This document shows positions 59,754-64,000 of a stretch of 64,000 nt of DNA, piece by piece. Origin of the DNA: Microthrix sp041394405 (GTDB lineage Bacteria; Actinomycetota; Acidimicrobiia; Acidimicrobiales; Microtrichaceae). The DNA is taken from assembly GCA_041394405.1 (NCBI GenBank), contig JAWKIF010000006.1, positions 496,001 to 560,000 on the forward strand, given 5' to 3'. Position numbers and translations under genes: made by a program. A model generated the notes under the pieces. It made no database searches. It saw only the letters and a list, made by a program, of their open reading frames with translations, and had not been told where the DNA came from. Positions within the stretch are counted from its first letter, which is position 1. Each line of letters begins with the position of its first letter.

Positions 59754-59799
59754 TTCTCTGCACCTTCGGGCGACTCTGCGATGCCGAGGGTTCAGAGAA
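59754..59799 (+). repeat. Dispersed 46-bp imperfect palindrome, copy 2
   Basis: Outer arms TTCTCTG (59754-59760) and CAGAGAA (59793-59799) are perfectly complementary; the stem continues over CACCTTCGG/CCGAGGGTT with two mismatches. It lies 19 bases downstream of rpmF. It matches the element at 10996-11041. Confidence 0.75.
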
Positions 59800-59885
59800 G
59801 CCGGATTTCGGCGCGAGGGTGAGGAACGGTGCCGTGGACGGCCGGTGACTTGTGGGCGACCCGGCAACCTGGCGCGCTTGCGCGG

Positions 59886-62108
59886 TCAGCTGCCGGCGAC
59901 GGTGCGGGTGCCGGCCTCGAAGTCCAACGCCAGGCTGGCGGTGTCGCCGCTGAGTTCCAGCGTGGTGTCCAGGTGCTCGGCAGTTCCGAAGGCCGAGTCG
60001 TGGCGGGGATAGTCGCCCAGGGCCACGTCCTTGCCATCCACCGTGAATGGCGCTGTCGACCCGAAGGTCACCTCGCCCGCCGACGGGGACGTCCAGGTCA
60101 CCGAGAACCCGTCATCTGAGCGCTCCACCGTGGGCTCGCCTTCCAGCACCGCGGCCTTCCAATCGGCGAAGTCGCCGTCGGCCGCCTCACCAACCTCCAC
60201 CAGCCAGACGTTGTCCGGCCCGCCCTCGGCCACCAGGTCGAATGGCTTGGACATGCCGTCGGTGGCCTGCTTGGCAGGGTCGTAGGTGCGCCAGGTGGGC
60301 TCCCGCCACGACCACAGCGCGATCCAGCCGTCTCCCTTGCGGGCGAAGGTCCAGCGATCGTCCTGGGTCACCTCGTCGAAGCGATCCTGGGGCACGTAGG
60401 CGTGCGTGTAGGGCTGGTAGCCGAACACTCCCCACAGCAGTTCGTCGGTGGACTCGTCCCACGCCGGTTGGTAGATGTGCACGGCGGTTCGTTCGTGCTG
60501 AGCGGAGCGGGGCATGGAGGCCTCGCCCGTCCAGTAGCCGGGCCGGCCGTCATCGCCCCAGTCGGTGCTGTCGTCCACGTCGGTCACCGGGTGGTTGGTG
60601 AACACGAGCGCGTTGGCATCGATGGCCGCCTGCCAGCTGTGGGCCTGATCGCGCATCTGCCCGAACCGGTGATCCACCACCGAGGCCAGCGACACGGCGT
60701 CGCCCCGCCAGGCGTAGCTGTTGGCCTCACGCAGGTGGCCGAAGTTCACGACGGCATGGTTCTTCTGGAGCCACGGGCGGATCTTGTCGATGTCGCCGTC
60801 GTTCAGGTCGACCAGGGCCTTCACCTGGCCCAACTGCTCCACCTCGAAGAGCCCGTACTTCTCGGCCTCGGACAGCCCGATGTCCGCAACCTGCCACATG
60901 CCAACCGCACCCTGGCTCCACCAGAAGGACAGGTTCTTGGGGTCGTCGAAGTCGTAGCCGTAGGGCGCCTTGGGGTTGTCAACCACGGGGTCGGCACCGT
61001 CCACGAAGATGCCGTGGCGCTCCCGCAGGACGCCGGGTTGCTTGGCGGTGGCCATGTCCAGCGTCACCTGCGGCGGGCGGTAGCGGGCGGCGGCGCACAG
61101 GTAGGTGGCGCCGCCGTCGTTGGGGTTCTGGTAGTCGAACGTCGTGTCGTCGAAGAGGAACTTGGCGGTGCTAAAGGTGGCCTCGTCCAGTGACGACGTC
61201 TTGTCCTTCTTGTAGGTGCGCCCCCGCGACGCCGTGTACGTGCCGGCGTGGGTGTGCCCGGCCAGATCGACGAGGCAGAGATCCAGCGCCATGGCCGCAG
61301 CCCGCACCAGTTCGGGGTCGTCGGCCAGCTCGATGAGCGTGATCAGCGGTGTGATGTTCTTCAGCATGTAGACGTTGCTGTGCCACTCGAAGAACCCGAA
61401 ACGGGCCCGCTCGTCGATCCATTCCAGGATCTCGGGCCGGGAGCGCTCCATCTGCTCGGTGCCGGTCAGGCCCGAAATGGTGAACGTCCGGTCGGGCATC
61501 CGCTGGCCGGCCAGGTATTCGATGACGCGGCCGATGATGATGTGGTTCTCGGACCAGTACCAGAGCTCGTCGACGCGGCCCTCGGGATTGGGGTCGTTGT
61601 AGCGAAACCGGTTGTCGACCAGCCGCGTCTCGATGGCCTCGAGGAGGGCCGGGTCCAGCTTGGTCGAGGGGGTGTCGCCCTCGCCCAGGGCCAACAGCCA
61701 GTGCAGGTACATGAAGTTGAAGTCGCGGGTGTCCTCCCACGCGTCGATCTTCGCCCAGCTCTCGGCGAACGCGTCGACGGTGACCGAGTCGATGTCCCAG
61801 GTGAAGTCCGGCTCTCGCGTGGCGCGCACCAGGTGGGCGGCCACCCCGGTGGCGTTGCCGGGTTCGAGGGAGGCGGTGGCGAAGGCCAGGTACTCGTCGA
61901 TGCGCTGCTGGTAGCGATCCTCGTCCATCAACCCGGGTGTGCCGGGGGCGTCCAGCGCAGAGGCCAGGTCGGTGGGAGGCTGAGCCTCTGGCGTGCCGTC
62001 GGCGCCGGAACCCGAACCAGAGCCGTCGTCGCCCGAACAGGCGGTGACCACCCCCAGCGAGGCAAGGCCCACCGTTCCGGCCAGAAACCCTCTGCGATTG
62101 ACCTCCAT
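59886..62108 (-). CDS. Large Tat-exported lipoprotein of unknown function
   Basis: The 740-residue protein has a twin-arginine signal (NRRGFLAG) ending in the lipobox VVTAC, then a Gly/Ser/Asp linker. The body (about 45-600) is largely helical and rich in Trp and Tyr, reminiscent of alpha/alpha-toroid polysaccharide lyases or hydrolases. A beta-rich C-terminal region (about 620-740) resembles a lyase end domain. No family is recognised, and no catalytic residues can be named. It interrupts the usual rpmF-rnc order. Confidence 0.75.
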   Translation of the reverse strand: MEVNRRGFLAGTVGLASLGVVTACSGDDGSGSGSGADGTPEAQPPTDLASALDAPGTPGLMDEDRYQQRIDEYLAFATASLEPGNATGVAAHLVRATREPDFTWDIDSVTVDAFAESWAKIDAWEDTRDFNFMYLHWLLALGEGDTPSTKLDPALLEAIETRLVDNRFRYNDPNPEGRVDELWYWSENHIIIGRVIEYLAGQRMPDRTFTISGLTGTEQMERSRPEILEWIDERARFGFFEWHSNVYMLKNITPLITLIELADDPELVRAAAMALDLCLVDLAGHTHAGTYTASRGRTYKKDKTSSLDEATFSTAKFLFDDTTFDYQNPNDGGATYLCAAARYRPPQVTLDMATAKQPGVLRERHGIFVDGADPVVDNPKAPYGYDFDDPKNLSFWWSQGAVGMWQVADIGLSEAEKYGLFEVEQLGQVKALVDLNDGDIDKIRPWLQKNHAVVNFGHLREANSYAWRGDAVSLASVVDHRFGQMRDQAHSWQAAIDANALVFTNHPVTDVDDSTDWGDDGRPGYWTGEASMPRSAQHERTAVHIYQPAWDESTDELLWGVFGYQPYTHAYVPQDRFDEVTQDDRWTFARKGDGWIALWSWREPTWRTYDPAKQATDGMSKPFDLVAEGGPDNVWLVEVGEAADGDFADWKAAVLEGEPTVERSDDGFSVTWTSPSAGEVTFGSTAPFTVDGKDVALGDYPRHDSAFGTAEHLDTTLELSGDTASLALDFEAGTRTVAGS

Positions 62109-62212
62109 GGCCGCTTCCCCCTTGGTGCGTCGCGAACCCGGTCAGCGTAGGGGACGGCTCCGGCCCGGGCGCAGCGCAACGAGTCGGTGCCTCGGCGTGG
62201 CAAGGTTGGCCG

Positions 62213-62983
62213 ATGACTGTGCGCGCCGAGCCGACCGACCGAACGCTGGTGGTCACCATCGACCGACCCGAGGTCCGCAACGCGATCGATCGCCCAACCG
62301 CCGATGCGCTGCTGGCTGCCTTCGAGCGCTTCGATGCCGACGACGGTCTGGACGTCGCCGTCCTGACCGGTGCGGCGGGCCAGTTCTGTGCGGGCGCCGA
62401 CCTCAGGGCCATCGGCACCGGCCGTGGCAACCGGGTGAGCGACAACCCCGCCGATGCGGGGCCGATGGGCTGCACCCGGATGGTGTTGGGCAAGCCTGTG
62501 ATTGCGGCCATCGAGGGCCACGCCGTCGCGGGTGGGTTGGAGCTGGCGCTGTGGTGCGATCTGCGCGTGGTCGCAGCGGACGCCACCCTCGGCGTGTATT
62601 GCCGCCGATGGGGTGTGCCGCTGGTGGACGGCGGCACGGTCCGGCTGCCCCGGCTGATCGGACACAGCCGCGCCATGGATATGGTCCTCACCGGCCGCGC
62701 CGTTGGTGCCGCCGAGGCCGAGGCGTGGGGGTTGGCCAATCGGGTGTGCGACCCGGGCGTGGCGCTGGAGACGGCATTGGGCCTGGCCGCCGCGTTGTCC
62801 CGCTTCCCGCAGGGCTGCCTGCGCAGCGATCGACGCTCCAGCATGGACCAGTGGGGGCTGGACCTGCACGAGGCGCTGATGCACGAGACCGCGCTGGGAC
62901 TCGCCACCATCGCCACCGGCGAGACGCAGGCGGGCGCCGAGCGCTTCGTGGCCGGCGAGGGCCGTCACGGTATCGGCGTCTAG
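62213..62983 (+). CDS. Enoyl-CoA hydratase/isomerase family protein
   Basis: The 256-residue crotonase-family protein shows TIDRPEVRNAID at the start, the oxyanion-hole loops GQFCAGADLRAIG and HAVAGGLELALWCDLR, and a GLANRVC segment. Glu of the hydratase pair is present in the ELA helix, but the second acidic residue is less clear. It likely acts on a short-chain enoyl-CoA. It is upstream of the acyl carrier protein gene. Confidence 0.9.
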   Translation: MTVRAEPTDRTLVVTIDRPEVRNAIDRPTADALLAAFERFDADDGLDVAVLTGAAGQFCAGADLRAIGTGRGNRVSDNPADAGPMGCTRMVLGKPVIAAIEGHAVAGGLELALWCDLRVVAADATLGVYCRRWGVPLVDGGTVRLPRLIGHSRAMDMVLTGRAVGAAEAEAWGLANRVCDPGVALETALGLAAALSRFPQGCLRSDRRSSMDQWGLDLHEALMHETALGLATIATGETQAGAERFVAGEGRHGIGV

Positions 62984-63015
62984 GATCGTCCGGCCGAGTA
63001 GCGATGGAGGTTTCG

Positions 63016-63309
63016 GTGCCTGCGGAGACCCATATGGAACGCCAACCGCTCGACCGCCCGACGGTCGTGGCGCTGGTCAAGGAGCAACTGGCCGACATCC
63101 TCGAACGCGAGGCGGAGGGCATCGGTGAGGACGACCGCTTCGCCGAGGACCTCCACGCCGACAGCCTGGCCCTGGTCGAGCTGGTGGAGATCCTCGAGGA
63201 GGAGCTGGCCGAGCGTTCCTGCGCCGTGCTGTTCGACGACGAGGACTTGGTCGACCTGGTGACGGTGCGCGACGCCGTCGACTACGTCATGGCCCGAGCC
63301 GAGTCCTGA
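63016..63309 (+). CDS. Acyl carrier protein
   Basis: The 97-residue protein is a phosphopantetheine carrier with the attachment serine in H-A-D-S-L-A-L-V-E (D-S-L motif), acidic overall and helical. GTG 63016 is chosen because GGAGG lies five bases before it; an ATG at 63004 is possible. It resembles ACPs placed next to rnc in actinobacteria, where fatty-acid and RNase III genes are adjacent. It is followed immediately by rnc. Confidence 0.88.
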   Translation: MPAETHMERQPLDRPTVVALVKEQLADILEREAEGIGEDDRFAEDLHADSLALVELVEILEEELAERSCAVLFDDEDLVDLVTVRDAVDYVMARAES

Positions 63310-63310
63310 A

Positions 63311-64000
63311 GTGGTGAGCGGCTCCAGGGCCGCCGCCAAGGCCCGACGAACCGAGACCGAAACGGCCGAGGCGGCTGCCCTGGCCCAGCGGTTGGGCCAC
63401 GAATTCGCCGACCCCGAGCTGTTGCGGCTGGCGCTGCTGCACCGGTCGGCGGCGGCAGAGGCCGACCTTGCGGAGAACAACGAGCGCCTGGAGTTCCTTG
63501 GCGATTCAGTGCTGGGCCTGGTGGTCACCGACGCCCTGTACCGCCGCCGCAGCGACCAAGCGGAGGGCCGCCTGGCCCGCGCCAAGGCCGAACTGGTTGA
63601 CGAGGCAACGCTGGCCGAGGTGGCCCGCGACCTGGAGGTGGGTCGTGCGCTGCGCTTGGGAAAGGGGGCCGATGCCGAGGGGGGGCGCACCAACGACTCG
63701 CTGCTGGCCGACGCCACCGAGGCGGTCATCGGCGCGCTCTACCTGGATGGTGGCATCGAGGTGGCCCGTCGGGTGATCCTGGAACGCTGGGAGCCGTACT
63801 TTTCGCTCCGGTTGGGGGAGGCCGACCCCAAGTCCCGCTTGCAGGAGGTGCTGGCCGCCGCCGACGCGCCGGAGCCCCGCTACCTCACCGAACCGTCGGG
63901 ACCGGAACACCGGCGGCAGTTCAGTACTACGGTCGAGGCCAGCGGTGCCCGCTTCGGCCCTGGCCTCGGAGCATCTAAGAAGCAGTCAGAACAGGCCGCA
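63311..64000 (+). CDS. rnc: Ribonuclease III, 3'-truncated by the window
   Basis: The frame is open from GTG 63311 (or 63314) to the last base. It has the RNase III signature N-E-R-L-E-F-L-G-D-S-V-L with the catalytic Glu/Asp, NDSLLADATEAVIGALYLDGG, and the start of a double-stranded RNA-binding domain (ADPKSRLQEVL onward, up to A-S-K-K-Q-S-E-Q-A). It processes rRNA and other structured RNAs. The end lies outside the window. Confidence 0.95.
   Translation, partial: MVSGSRAAAKARRTETETAEAAALAQRLGHEFADPELLRLALLHRSAAAEADLAENNERLEFLGDSVLGLVVTDALYRRRSDQAEGRLARAKAELVDEATLAEVARDLEVGRALRLGKGADAEGGRTNDSLLADATEAVIGALYLDGGIEVARRVILERWEPYFSLRLGEADPKSRLQEVLAAADAPEPRYLTEPSGPEHRRQFSTTVEASGARFGPGLGASKKQSEQAA

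Overview
The window is about two-thirds G+C, densely coded on both strands, and reads as chromosomal backbone of an actinobacterium. Several genes point to the phylum Actinomycetota: a fused KGD-type 2-oxoglutarate enzyme, a UvrD2-type helicase with a C-terminal HRDC domain, a WS/DGAT acyltransferase, GTP-dependent PEPCK, an HspR-type HAIR operator and an ECF41 sigma factor. The class Acidimicrobiia (relatives of Microthrix) is my best guess; this is inference, since there is no rRNA gene here. I see no tRNA, rRNA, CRISPR array, IS element or prophage. No stretch above 300 bases lacks a gene.

Layout. 0-6.5 kb: end of a dehydrogenase, CBS and coiled-coil proteins, an isoaspartate methyltransferase/erythromycin-esterase fusion, a site-2 protease, a zinc-ribbon thioredoxin and a GerMN/Gmad2 lipoprotein. 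6.6-9.4 kb: sulfate activation (cysD, cysN, cysC) with an odd small duplication between cysD and cysN. 9.4-24.9 kb: a class V aminotransferase, EttA, a NYN-S1-histone-tail protein, HAD, KGD, exonuclease III, a thioesterase, UvrD2 and galactokinase. 25-37.6 kb: an S1P-lyase-like enzyme, an FGGY kinase, WS/DGAT, rhomboid, a KhtTU-like cation/proton antiporter, an AMACR-like CoA transferase, a PIG-L deacetylase, a circularly permuted flavin amine oxidase, a LOG protein and Hsp20. 37.8-42.6 kb: pckG, rpmB and recG. 42.6-52.8 kb: an accessory block. 52.9-64 kb: prmA, rsmD, coaD, a DivIVA-like gene, DUF177, rpmF and rnc, with extra genes inserted.

The most notable system lies at 46.6-49.7 kb. An AhpD/carboxymuconolactone-decarboxylase-like gene has an in-frame TGA exactly where the second cysteine of its CxxC motif belongs (C-V-W-TGA). 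The neighbouring selD has an in-frame TGA at the usual active-site Cys/Sec position (SHGAG-TGA-GCK). Both look like selenoproteins. The AhpD-like gene sits between a four-helix membrane protein and an ECF41 sigma factor. An ECF41-type promoter (TGTCACA-N16-CGTC) lies directly at the start of the membrane-protein gene. Together they suggest an autoregulated selenium-dependent redox circuit. selA, selB and tRNA-Sec are not in the window and would have to be elsewhere.

Many genes start only 6-9 bases after a TANNNT -10 hexamer, so leaderless transcripts appear common. Overlapping ATGA, GTGA and TGATG junctions mark translationally coupled operons, most clearly prmA to DUF177 and cysD to cysC.
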